Shown one piece after another: positions 1 through 8,920 of a DNA stretch of 18,862 bases. A model generated the notes under the pieces. It saw nothing but the letters and a program-made list of their open reading frames with translations. It searched no databases and was not told the origin of the DNA. Made by a program: the position numbers and the translations under genes. Origin of the DNA: CAZVWV01 sp964631745 (GTDB lineage: Bacteria > Bdellovibrionota_C > UBA2361 > JBGSMV01); NCBI GenBank assembly GCA_964631745.1, contig CAZVWV010000074.1, forward strand, positions 1-18,862. The letters are read 5' to 3'. How positions within the stretch are numbered: position 1 is the first letter of the stretch; each line of letters opens with the position of its first letter.

Positions 1-23
1 GCGAGTTACGAGCAAAAGACGCT

Positions 24-276
24 TAACTTAATGGCCGTGGGAGCCACCCTAGTTTTTCAATACTTATTCGATCCCAAAACAACTATTAGGCACTATTGAG
101 ATCAACCTGGACCAAGAAGCGAACTGTTAAAGTAGGGTGGCTCGAGTCGGGACTTAGTTGAAATTATGAAAGCTATCAATCCCAAAATCTTACGCCAGTT
201 CCCCTCGTAGTGTATAAATTTGAGGATAAAGTCAGGTAACTTAATGGCCGTGGGGTGGCTCCAGTTCGCTTTAACA
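24..276. repeat. Insertion-element-end-like cluster of short repeats
   Basis: An 18-bp direct repeat (TAACTTAATGGCCGTGGG) occurs at 24-41 and 237-254. The motif GAGCCACCC occurs three times: once on the plus strand near 42 and twice on the minus strand, near 134-142 and 248-258. TGTTAAAG reads inward from both 125 (plus) and 276 (minus), bounding a 152-bp stretch like short terminal inverted repeats. Multiple short repeats close to a TGT-starting end are known for several insertion-sequence families, including IS21-like ones. The family assignment here is only a guess because no transposase is in the window. The rest of 1-515, including 277-515, holds no gene I can support; no terminator is evident behind the RHS gene. 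Confidence 0.35.
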
Positions 277-515
277 CTTCTGGTTCTCAGAGATCTTTCT
301 TAGATAGGTGCATGATTCATGACACAGCACTCAGCCCCTCCTGCCAAGGATTGTATGGCATATTTTTAGAACGATAGATACCCGTAATTATCACTTATTT
401 TTCAGGCGTTTTTTGACCCCCGTGAACGGATACCTTTTTCGATTGGTTTACGGTTCGGAGCAGGCAGAGTCATTGGGGGTCCCATTCTTTCCATCATTCT
501 TTTTTGATCGGTTAC

Positions 516-3500
516 TCACTTTCGTAAAACAGCTTCGCTTCCATATCGCCCAGCTGCATACCCGATCGAGCCTCCTACCAACATACCGACTAGCGATCCG
601 GCGGCGAACCCTGCTGGTTTTGAACCGCCTAACCGGCCGCCAAACTTCATTCCCATCTCTGCTCCTTTGTAGGCACCAAGAACTCCTATTCCAGTGGAAA
701 TGCCGGCGTCTGTGGCAAACTCGAAATCGCCGTCGGTGTTGAAAGAACCTTGGTTGCGTGCTTGAATTGCACCAAAGCTGGCCGCGATCGTGACTCTAGA
801 TATTTGAGCGAATCGTCCAGGACCCCCTAGACTCAAAATATCTTGAGCCACCTCTATAGGCCTGGTCAGGAGATTGAATGCTCGAGCCTGAGAGTGAGCA
901 TCGTCTCCAGCGAATATGACTTCTGTGTTTGCGTAATCGCCTTGTCCCTGGGTAACGGAGGAAGTAGTAGCGGAAGATAATCGCTCTACTACATCACCAA
1001 CTGAGTGGGCGGTGCTATAGCTCCAGTGAAGCCCAAAATATCCAACAGCTTTCTCTGCTAGGCCATTCGATATTACAGAAGACGCGCGACCAGCTCCGTA
1101 ACAACTTAAGTCCACATAAGCTTCATAATTGCTGTTAGCTAGTCCTTGCATAATAGAATTAAACCTTGTTTTCTCCAAGCCAAAATTCGAGCCGTGTTGA
1201 TCGTTCACAAGTACATCAGCACCAGCCACTGCGATGGTGTCTTGTGCATACTTGGGTGCGCTGACAACTTGGAATGGTTTGCCAGCAATTTCCTGATCTC
1301 CACTTTCCAAACTATTCATTCTTGGGTCTCCAATGAATGTGGTAATCAGAATACCCCGAGAAAAGTGCCCCTCCGCGTGCCCCGTCGGATCCACCAAATT
1401 CATCGGATTATTCCCAACATACGAATACCGATTCCAGCTCTGCGGATTCCCCACCTCTGGCACGATACTGTCGGCAGCCAAGAATCTTCCCAGCACCGGA
1501 TCATACTGCCTAGCGCCGAAGTCGATAATTCCGGATTTGTTGTCTATCCTGTTGCCATGGAACCCGCGATTCAACGCGTTGCTCTCTTCGCCGGCTCGCA
1601 TTTTGCCGAAGGGATAGTAGGTCCTGTAACCGTGCTGCGAGTTGCCGGCGCCATCTAGAGTCACTTGTACTGATCCTAAATGATCTGCCAGAAATATTCG
1701 GGTGTTAGTGTCATACCCGGTCGTATACGGGATCTCCATCAATCTTGAAGTTCCAGCAGTCAGAACCAAATACCCTTGGTTGGTCCCGGCGTCGTCTTCG
1801 GTAGTTTCGTAGTCGGCAAAGAAGAAGCGGCGCACGCCTTCTTGTACTACTTCGGAACCTGAGCAGAAATCGTCGCCTAACCCATTTGGCACGCATGATT
1901 TATAGCGCACTTCGGCGACTCTGTTTTCGCCGGTCCCATACGCAGGCTTTGTAGTTAAAATTAGTCCGTTGTAGATACCAGAGACGCGGTTTCGCTTATC
2001 GTATTCTATACGTCTTGCGCCGTAGCGTTCTAGGTTTCCTGCTTTGTTATAGCGGTAGACGTTATATCTGGAGTCTGCGCTTACGGCGTGGGGGCCAGCT
2101 TCGCCGCCATCGTAGTAGTCTGCTCCGTAAACCCAGCTTACTTGATTTGTTGGTGGCGGCTCGTTCTCTTGGCCACCACTGCAGTAGCCGGGGCAGCTAA
2201 TGTTGCTTAGGCCGCCGTAGAAGCTTTCGCATTGAATTTTGGCTACGTTTTGAGCAAGGCAGCGTGGTCCAAAGTTACTGACATCGTCATCACCGACTAT
2301 GGGCGCAAACTGGGAGACAAAAACTTGCAAGTCGCGCTGATCGATTGTGCCGGGCTGCAGATCAAGATCAGCGTACGGGTGCTCGCTGCTATTAGCCCCA
2401 GTGTTAAACGCGGTACCAAAGTGAACCAAGTCAGACAAGTTAACCTTGCCATCTGCTGTAATGTCCGCCATTGGCTGAAATGGCGACATAAGCGGGCTCT
2501 CTCCAGTAAGGTTGGCGCTTGATTCATGGTCTAAATTCAAACGGTTGCCGATGGCGTCGTACTGAAACGAAACAGTATCTACTATATTGCTTGGTGCTGT
2601 GACGGTGACGCCAGTCAGGCGGTTTAGCTTGTCGTAAGAATAGTCCCAGCTCTCGCCAAGTCCGCTTTGAGCGCCGGTGTCCCGAAGCCGTGCTATGTTG
2701 CCGAGCTTGTCGTAGCTCTCAATCACAAAGCCTTGTATGCTTTGGGTGCCGCGCGAAGTAGATTTTTCTCTTAGCTTAAAGTTACGTTTTGTAATATCTG
2801 AAATGCTAAGATCGTTGTAAGCAAATGAGGTAATAAGCGGATTTCCTCCGGTTGGTAAGTTGATGCTAAAGCTTTTTAGTTCGCCCTGCCCGGCACTGTC
2901 GTTATACTGAAAGCTTCCTGCCACTGATTGCCCATCAACGGTAACCCCTGATTGGCGTCCCTTGGTGTCGTATGAGAGCTTCACGGTTTTTGTAGTAGCG
3001 TCTCCGCCTCGGCTTAGGTCGGTTATTTTTCGCGATAGCGCTACACCTGCTGCATCTGTCTCGCTTACCCCTTTGGCTCCTTGGCAACTTACAGAGTATC
3101 CGCCCGCCACAAACTGGTTGACGCAGATCCAACGCTCCTCTTCCATGGTTAACGGCCCAGTGTGCCGCACAGCTGTTGTGCCGGAGCTGTCAACTGTGGT
3201 CTGCAGCGCACCAGCATCGTAGTTAGGGGCGCTTTCGGTGCCTTGAGCTGTGTTGTATGTAAAGCACTGGTCTTCGGCATCTACGTACAGCCGTCCGCTT
3301 CCAGTTGGAGGCGCTACAAGACCGGCGCAGTCGCAGCCGGCGGCTGAGGTCGCCAAAGTTCCCACATCGTTACACACGAGCCGCCCTACTGCGTCATAGT
3401 GATTCCTTGAGCGCTGCCCAAGGGGGTCAATCTGCTCGACAAGCTCCCCGAACTGATTGTAGGAATACCGCATAGCGCAGAGCTCCTTCTCAGCCTTGGT

Positions 3501-6500
3501 ATCGCCGCAATTTGAAAGGTCCATATCTAGCACTTTTTGCTTCTGTCCGATGGAATCATACTCAAACCAAGAGCTGTTGCCGTAGTGGTCGGTGTACTCT
3601 ATCAAGTTGCCCTGGGCGTCGTAGTTATAGAGCGAGACAAAGGGCGAGCTGGTTTGCACTCCGTGCTCGTACTCCCGCACAGCTCTAAGGTTTCCTCTAA
3701 GGTCCGTTAGGGACTCGGAACGTGCTCTATCAGCTTCGTCACCGGCGTAGGCGGTGCTGACCTGAACGGTGATGGTTTGCCCATGTAGCGCTAAAGTCTC
3801 TAGGCTAAAATCAGTCTGAAGGGTGCTACCGTCCGACGCTTCAACAAAACTCACCCGGCCCTGGTAATCGTACTCAGTGACCGAGCGCGGCACCTGGGCA
3901 TTCGGCGGAAGAAGGATGTTGCCGTATGAGATTTTGTAAAGGTTTCGGTTACACTGCGCGCTAGTAGTAAGCGGCATAGTGGTAATCTTGGCTCTACCGC
4001 CCTCGTCAAAGATAGTTCCGGAGCAGACTTTGCTGCTAGCAGCTAAGGTAGTGTAGCTCTCTGAGTAATAAGCGCGTCCTAAGCCGTCAAGGTATGTTTT
4101 GCTCACAGCCCAGTTTTCGCGGGGATTTCCGTTTGCGTCCTTTAGCTGAAGGAGCTTGTAGCTCTCAGTGTAGAAATTACTTTGCTGACCAACCAGGGTG
4201 TCTTTGTAAACAATCTTGGCCGTTGTAACCTCTGGCTGACTTGGCCCCGCTTTGAAGCGCGTCTCTTGCGCTCGCCCGAGAGAGTCGTAGATGGTTGTGG
4301 TAGTTACGCCGGTAGCAGCCACAGCTTTTTCCGGACGCAAAAACTGCGGGTGATACGTCACCGTGGCAGTAAGCCCCGCCTCGGTTGTGGAGATTGGGAG
4401 CACGTGGTCCACCGAGTCAAACGTTACCGTTTTGGCGCGGTCCGAGGCGCAAAACACGTTACCGTTAGCGACGGTTGCCGGTGCGGTGCTTTCAACGTTC
4501 CCCCAGCTATCAAACTGGGTACAAACCGCTCGCGTTAACCCCGAGCTAATACTCCCATTCTTGTAACCGTAGGTCACAGTGCCGTAAGAGTAAGGCGAAC
4601 TTGGCTCGGCGCTGCAATTGTCAGGCGATAGAGTCGTCCCAGGATACCCGGTCATGGTAAGAGTAAGCGGGACTTGCGCGCCGCCCACTAGCTCAGCACT
4701 TTTCTCGCTGCACGGGAGTACCAGCCCCAAGGCCTGGTTTTTCACATAATTGCGGGTAATCACCATCGGGTGCGGGTCATCTAAGCTTGGTTCGCCATTT
4801 ATAGCGTCACTCACCACTGTAACAGCTCCGGAGCTCTGGTCGTAGCTATACGACTTACGACTCTCGATGCTAATGCTCTTCTCCCCTTCAAACTTGTACG
4901 ACCTAGTAGTAAGAAGAGGGGTAAAAAACGGTACCTGGCCGCCGTTATAGTCCGGCTCTTGGTAGGTGTTCTCGGTAAAGGAAATAAGGCTTTGGGCTGT
5001 GATGGAATCAAGGCTCGGTGTCCACGCTGGATCCTCCTCTCCAGAGCCGGATAAACTTACTAACTCAAAGCGAAGCTTACCATTTAGGAACGGGTCCCAG
5101 TTATTGTACCAGCGCTCAGTAACTACCTGCGCCGGTGTGGCAGGATTCTTAGTAATCCGAACCCGCTCAAAGCCACCAAAGGCTCGGTAGCGCCAGTAGG
5201 GTTTGAAAAATTGGTTCTCTTCGGCATTGATTTGATTGCCGTTAAAGTATTCATGCTCAGTAACGATACGCGATGTGTCTGTGGCGCGGCCATCGTCCAA
5301 GACAATTTTTGCGACAAGCTGCTTAATCCGCCCCATGCGCGAATTTATTCCATCCCATTTGTGGACTGAGCGATCAGTTGAGGGCTTGTATTCGAAGTTC
5401 ACTGTGCCCCCTGTTGGCAGAGTGATGCTCTTAAGTAGCCCCGGGTAAGATCCCCGCGCTAAGGCTGCTCCGTACTGCTGATTGTAGTTTGTAGTGCCAC
5501 CAGCTTGTACTAGGTCTTCTAAACCATCGCCGTTAATGTCGAGTGCTTGGAATCCGGTAGGAGCGCCGCGCTGGGCTGGATCTACCAGTATAATCTGCGA
5601 AGCTGGTTTATAGCGCACATCGGGACCGATCCAGCGAATGAACGGCGAGACGAAATCACCTCTAATACCATCGTTTATGTAACCGCCTTCAGGGCTAAGG
5701 ATATCGATTAATCCATCGCCGTTTAGGTCCATAAAGCTTCGGCCCAAGCTCTCATGCGACTGGTTGTAGAACTCCGGAATGTTTTGCGAGATCTGCGGCA
5801 TGTAGGGCGCCCCAGCTTTCGCGAACGGCGAAAACCAGGTAAAGCCAAAGTAACCCTCGGGCGTGTTCCTGCCATTTCCCCAAAAAATCTGGTCGGTTGG
5901 TCCATTTATCTTGGTATAAGTAGTAGCGTAATGGCTGTCCCGAGGAGCTATGATATCTAAGGCGCCGTCGCCGTTGATATCGATAAGTGAGTTTCCTGCG
6001 CTACCTGAAGCTTCGGGGTAATTTTCGTACTCATAACTAAAAGGCAGATAAAAGTCAGAAAAGCTCACTCCGAACAGAGTTGCGTGCGGCCAGCCGTAGG
6101 GGAATGGGATATTTTGAAGCAAGAACTTGTCTGAAAAAAATGAGTTATAGGATTGCTTGAATGATTCAAGGGGGTCGTCCTCATCGATGTGAATCGGAGT
6201 CGAGATATCAGCCAGCCACCTAAATCCACCAGCAGTGCTCCCATAGCTTAAGTACAACCCACCGTCGCCACAACGGTTGCTTGGGCTTGGCACATACACC
6301 GACTTTGTACTGCAAACCTTAAATAGATCCGTTCGCCCATCTTGATTAAAATCTGTGGTCCTTACGCCGTAATCAACTGTGCGGCGAGCGCTGTTCTCAG
6401 CGAGATCCAACGCGCGCGGGCCATTTGTTTCAGTCCAGTTAAAGGCTAGGCTTTGATTATTTGCGCCGCAGTTTGAGTAGTGTAAGCGGTGCTTAATGTA

Positions 6501-8153
6501 GTCCTGCCACGGGTAGCTCCCGTAAGCTTCGTACACATCAGAGCAGCCATCTCCGTTAAAGTCGCCAATACTTAGACCTAGATTGTCTTGGGCGTTAGAG
6601 TAACCAAAACCAAAGGTAATCGCGTTTGCGCCATTTGCGATTTCGCTACTCGAAAATCCCTGCTCGTTTACACCCGTCCCAAGATAGATGCCGTGAGACG
6701 CGGCCCACTCCTGACCACCGCCGCCAAGCGTCTTCTCTGCCTTGATTATGTCAGTTAATCCATCGCCGTTGAAATCACCGAATCTGATCTGCTGTTCCTT
6801 CTGGCTGGGGTCGGCAAACGCTACCGGTACGTTCCAGGAAGTATCAAACGCCTCCCAAGCGCCGCTATTCTGCGAGCTTATGGGCTGGACGGAGTATTTA
6901 AAGGTGACTTTTTCCGGGAAAGCAGGCGGACTCACCGAAGTGTCTGTGATGTCTGTCAAACTTACGCTGCCAGTTAATGGCCCAAACTGCTGAACAGTTG
7001 TTAGGTATTTTTCAGTTGCTGGGTTCGGCGCAGCGCCAGTGGCGTTGTAATCAAGGGTCATGCCCCCTAGAGTATTGCCGTTATATACTACATAAATCTT
7101 CTTTAAGAACTGACTTAGGTAGTCAACGTCTCCTCTGCCCATATTAAGACGCCGAGCTGCGCTAGCGCTAAACGGCTCATAGCGAAACAAAATCTTTCGC
7201 CCCGAGTAACTTATCGACTCAATAGAGACATGCCCAGTTATTGACTGCCACTTGTACTCGATACTGTTTCCTTTAAGGTCGCGCACCTTGCGAATGAGCC
7301 AGGTGTGAGTGAGGTCGAAAGAGGTGTCGCCTGTGCCGTTTCCTCGGGTGGTCTCGGTTGTACCGCCAAACGTATAAACCGTACCGTCATGTCCGGTCGC
7401 TGTCCAAAGATTGTTGGTTATGTCGCGCTTAATCTTGGCAAAGGATCTTTGAATAGTCTCGTAGGTGCTACCACAAATCCATTTATCATCTTGCTGATTT
7501 ACATCAAGGCAGGCCAGCTCTCCGGATGCTATTGGAGAGGAGATATTGAACACATCCCCTCCCCCTCCAAAGCTTGGCAGAGACCCGCCAGGCCCAGAAC
7601 GCTCAATCTTGTATAGCCCCGAAAGCGACCAGCCCTTACCAACAATATCGGTGCTTGAGTTACTTGAGCTGTAGGAGAGTCCGATGCTCGGTGTTAGTCC
7701 ACCGCGCCCGGCTGGGACAGGTATGGGAATCGAGTAGCGACTATCACCGCTCTCCGCAAAAAATCTCTCAGTCGAACCACCGCTAGGCGAATCGCCGCCA
7801 TCTCTTGGCGCGGGAACCGTACCCTCAACATTCTCCTCCCCCCCATTAGTAACAAGCGGTGGCCCGTCGGCGCTGGTAAGGTTTGGGGCTATCGCTTGAC
7901 CATCTAAATCATCCAATAACGCGCTCTGAGTGCCAGTATCAGTGCCAGTCTCCGTGCCAGTGTCAGCATCACTACCGAAATCAGAAATAGATTCCTCGCT
8001 AAACTCCGCGTCTTGCACCGGGACCTCTCTCGCCAGCGCTCGACCACCACCAACTCGCCCCTCCGCCAGTAACACCTGGCTCGGAAAAAGCAAATACGAT
8101 ATCAGAAATATTCTTAATCCTAGATACGGAAAGGAACGATACTGCTGTTCCAT
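516..8153 (-). CDS. Giant exported SpvB/RHS-repeat protein with FG-GAP loops, embedded dockerin-like module and variable C-terminal tail
   Basis: The product is about 2545 residues from the ATG at 8153. This start is preferred over an in-frame GTG at 8195 because AGGGG lies 4 nt upstream and the resulting N terminus is a signal peptide (residues ~1-31, ending LLAEG). An acidic Thr/Gly/Asp linker (~50-85) follows, then an SpvB-like segment (~130-200, SIPIPVPAGRGGLTPSIGLSY). Six D-x-N/D-x-D-G FG-GAP/VCBS-type loops lie at ~455-885, followed by RHS/YD repeats (~890-2150). A dockerin-like double EF-hand (~1895-1950) and a Cys-rich stretch sit inside the repeats. The RHS core ends at DPTGH (~2255). 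The ~290-residue tail carries DQHG (His2320), DLSCYGAG (Cys2351) and a glycine-rich hydrophobic end (~2480-2545). RHS and TcB/TcC-type proteins build a hollow shell that encloses a C-terminal effector; a secreted toxin or adhesin role is inferred. No immunity gene is visible downstream. Confidence 0.9.
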   Translation of the reverse strand: MEQQYRSFPYLGLRIFLISYLLFPSQVLLAEGRVGGGRALAREVPVQDAEFSEESISDFGSDADTGTETGTDTGTQSALLDDLDGQAIAPNLTSADGPPLVTNGGEENVEGTVPAPRDGGDSPSGGSTERFFAESGDSRYSIPIPVPAGRGGLTPSIGLSYSSSNSSTDIVGKGWSLSGLYKIERSGPGGSLPSFGGGGDVFNISSPIASGELACLDVNQQDDKWICGSTYETIQRSFAKIKRDITNNLWTATGHDGTVYTFGGTTETTRGNGTGDTSFDLTHTWLIRKVRDLKGNSIEYKWQSITGHVSIESISYSGRKILFRYEPFSASAARRLNMGRGDVDYLSQFLKKIYVVYNGNTLGGMTLDYNATGAAPNPATEKYLTTVQQFGPLTGSVSLTDITDTSVSPPAFPEKVTFKYSVQPISSQNSGAWEAFDTSWNVPVAFADPSQKEQQIRFGDFNGDGLTDIIKAEKTLGGGGQEWAASHGIYLGTGVNEQGFSSSEIANGANAITFGFGYSNAQDNLGLSIGDFNGDGCSDVYEAYGSYPWQDYIKHRLHYSNCGANNQSLAFNWTETNGPRALDLAENSARRTVDYGVRTTDFNQDGRTDLFKVCSTKSVYVPSPSNRCGDGGLYLSYGSTAGGFRWLADISTPIHIDEDDPLESFKQSYNSFFSDKFLLQNIPFPYGWPHATLFGVSFSDFYLPFSYEYENYPEASGSAGNSLIDINGDGALDIIAPRDSHYATTYTKINGPTDQIFWGNGRNTPEGYFGFTWFSPFAKAGAPYMPQISQNIPEFYNQSHESLGRSFMDLNGDGLIDILSPEGGYINDGIRGDFVSPFIRWIGPDVRYKPASQIILVDPAQRGAPTGFQALDINGDGLEDLVQAGGTTNYNQQYGAALARGSYPGLLKSITLPTGGTVNFEYKPSTDRSVHKWDGINSRMGRIKQLVAKIVLDDGRATDTSRIVTEHEYFNGNQINAEENQFFKPYWRYRAFGGFERVRITKNPATPAQVVTERWYNNWDPFLNGKLRFELVSLSGSGEEDPAWTPSLDSITAQSLISFTENTYQEPDYNGGQVPFFTPLLTTRSYKFEGEKSISIESRKSYSYDQSSGAVTVVSDAINGEPSLDDPHPMVITRNYVKNQALGLVLPCSEKSAELVGGAQVPLTLTMTGYPGTTLSPDNCSAEPSSPYSYGTVTYGYKNGSISSGLTRAVCTQFDSWGNVESTAPATVANGNVFCASDRAKTVTFDSVDHVLPISTTEAGLTATVTYHPQFLRPEKAVAATGVTTTTIYDSLGRAQETRFKAGPSQPEVTTAKIVYKDTLVGQQSNFYTESYKLLQLKDANGNPRENWAVSKTYLDGLGRAYYSESYTTLAASSKVCSGTIFDEGGRAKITTMPLTTSAQCNRNLYKISYGNILLPPNAQVPRSVTEYDYQGRVSFVEASDGSTLQTDFSLETLALHGQTITVQVSTAYAGDEADRARSESLTDLRGNLRAVREYEHGVQTSSPFVSLYNYDAQGNLIEYTDHYGNSSWFEYDSIGQKQKVLDMDLSNCGDTKAEKELCAMRYSYNQFGELVEQIDPLGQRSRNHYDAVGRLVCNDVGTLATSAAGCDCAGLVAPPTGSGRLYVDAEDQCFTYNTAQGTESAPNYDAGALQTTVDSSGTTAVRHTGPLTMEEERWICVNQFVAGGYSVSCQGAKGVSETDAAGVALSRKITDLSRGGDATTKTVKLSYDTKGRQSGVTVDGQSVAGSFQYNDSAGQGELKSFSINLPTGGNPLITSFAYNDLSISDITKRNFKLREKSTSRGTQSIQGFVIESYDKLGNIARLRDTGAQSGLGESWDYSYDKLNRLTGVTVTAPSNIVDTVSFQYDAIGNRLNLDHESSANLTGESPLMSPFQPMADITADGKVNLSDLVHFGTAFNTGANSSEHPYADLDLQPGTIDQRDLQVFVSQFAPIVGDDDVSNFGPRCLAQNVAKIQCESFYGGLSNISCPGYCSGGQENEPPPTNQVSWVYGADYYDGGEAGPHAVSADSRYNVYRYNKAGNLERYGARRIEYDKRNRVSGIYNGLILTTKPAYGTGENRVAEVRYKSCVPNGLGDDFCSGSEVVQEGVRRFFFADYETTEDDAGTNQGYLVLTAGTSRLMEIPYTTGYDTNTRIFLADHLGSVQVTLDGAGNSQHGYRTYYPFGKMRAGEESNALNRGFHGNRIDNKSGIIDFGARQYDPVLGRFLAADSIVPEVGNPQSWNRYSYVGNNPMNLVDPTGHAEGHFSRGILITTFIGDPRMNSLESGDQEIAGKPFQVVSAPKYAQDTIAVAGADVLVNDQHGSNFGLEKTRFNSIMQGLANSNYEAYVDLSCYGAGRASSVISNGLAEKAVGYFGLHWSYSTAHSVGDVVERLSSATTSSVTQGQGDYANTEVIFAGDDAHSQARAFNLLTRPIEVAQDILSLGGPGRFAQISRVTIAASFGAIQARNQGSFNTDGDFEFATDAGISTGIGVLGAYKGAEMGMKFGGRLGGSKPAGFAAGSLVGMLVGGSIGYAAGRYGSEAVLRK
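7930..7965 (-). repeat. Three 12-bp tandem repeats inside the RHS gene linker
   Basis: On the plus strand the unit GTGCCAGTNTCN occurs three times in succession. It encodes the Asp/Thr/Gly/Glu-rich linker (DTGTETGTDTGT) just after the signal peptide region. In-frame 12-bp units can expand or contract without breaking the reading frame, so linker length may vary between strains. That variation is inference. Confidence 0.7.
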
Positions 8154-8255
8154 AAAACCCCTAGTTACTGATTTATTGCCTAACCCACACACCACCTATT
8201 AGGGTTTAAACTACTAGGGAGTTATTCTAGCAACCACTGTGCCAGGGGATTTTGT

Positions 8256-8279
8256 GGAGGGCTGGGGAAGGGGGGGGGG
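8256..8279 (+). other. G-rich tract with a run of ten G, upstream of the RHS gene
   Basis: GGAGGG, CT, GGGG, AA and then ten consecutive G (8270-8279) match the usual G-quadruplex pattern of four G-runs with short loops. It lies about 105-125 bases upstream of the RHS ATG, on the strand opposite to the coding strand, so the RHS coding strand carries a C-run there. Homopolymers of this length are prone to slippage. A role in RHS expression is possible but only inferred from position. Confidence 0.5.
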
Positions 8280-8335
8280 CGCCACTCCGTTGAAACTTTG
8301 AAAAGTAATAAGTCGCTATATGCGCTGAAGTTATT

Positions 8336-8599
8336 TTGTCCCCAACGCTAAGCTATGCCTCGGATCCATGCATTACAGTTACTTCGTCCTATGCTGCCAA
8401 TCTGGTTCGAACTCAAGTTGATGAATTTCGTGTAAGCGGAGTTCTGACCGACGTTACCGTTACTCCGACGTCTTGTGGGTCCGGTAAAGTACCTAAAGTC
8501 TGCCGCAGCCAAAGTTGGCAAATCCTGGTTCCAAGGGATGCGAAGCGCGGTTCTCGCGTTCGATACGTAGTGAGCGCAGCTGCGTTCTTCATCGATTAA
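8336..8599 (+). CDS. Small hypothetical protein, possibly an exported-protein remnant
   Basis: This is an 87-codon frame with a TTG start and only a weak GAAG upstream; the frame is open back to 8312. The product begins LSPTLSYASDPC, which could be the end of a cleaved signal peptide (SYA/SD), and continues with beta-strand-like, Val/Thr-rich sequence containing three cysteines. The N-terminal part of a signal peptide is missing, so it may be a truncated gene. A hairpin follows the stop by 2 nt. I do not recognise a family. It runs divergently from the RHS gene. The alternative is a chance open frame. Confidence 0.28.
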   Translation: MSPTLSYASDPCITVTSSYAANLVRTQVDEFRVSGVLTDVTVTPTSCGSGKVPKVCRSQSWQILVPRDAKRGSRVRYVVSAAAFFID

Positions 8600-8601
8600 A
8601 G

Positions 8602-8620
8602 AGATCTCCAGGGGAGATCT
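8602..8620. other. Perfect 8-bp hairpin just after the small ORF
   Basis: AGATCTCC at 8602-8609 pairs with GGAGATCT at 8613-8620 across a 3-nt loop, 2 nt after the TAA of the preceding small ORF. There is no T-tract, so it is not a standard intrinsic terminator. A second, weaker inverted repeat (TGCCAGAA 8652-8659, TTCTGGCA 8679-8686) follows. Confidence 0.4.
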
Positions 8621-8718
8621 ACTCAGTTACAGAAACGGGTATGAATCTATCTGCCAGAAGTGTTCTTCACAGAGGAATTTCTGGCAAATACTACGATGGT
8701 ATCCTGTTCAAAGTCGCC

Positions 8719-8772
8719 AATGCGATCACAAAAACGCTAACGGTATAGATTCACTGGGGTTATAAGATTTCC
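8719..8772 (+). repeat. 54-bp imperfect repeat, copy 1
   Basis: This segment matches 18752-18805 in the same orientation without gaps, at 42 of 54 positions. The core AAAAACGCTAAC and the end TATAAGATTTCCT are identical. In both copies one frame reads NA..KTLT. followed by a stop at the same place (TAG here, TAA in copy 2), so both may be the tail ends of related coding sequences. Here the frame ends a possible 35-codon ORF at 8641-8748 that has no convincing ribosome binding site. Confidence 0.6.
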
Positions 8773-8920
8773 TGCACTCTTTTAGGGTCGTGCAATAATA
8801 CCCTTTTTAAAGCTGAATATAGCAGTTAACTTAGTCACTGCGCATAACATCCCCGGCCTGACATGCGCGCAGTAGCGAGAAGGCGATTTTGCGGTTTAGT
8901 AAAGAATAGATAGGTCGTAT

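Noticed and set aside
413..742. Plus-strand 109-codon frame as an immunity gene for the RHS protein
   Set aside because: Mostly antisense to the RHS 3' end, Arg/Leu-rich in the manner of a shadow frame, with no ribosome site.
8730..8772. Integron attC-like recombination site
   Set aside because: TAAC and GTTA half-sites are present but the RYYYAAC/GTTRRRY consensus and attC spacing are not met, and no integrase or cassette array is seen.
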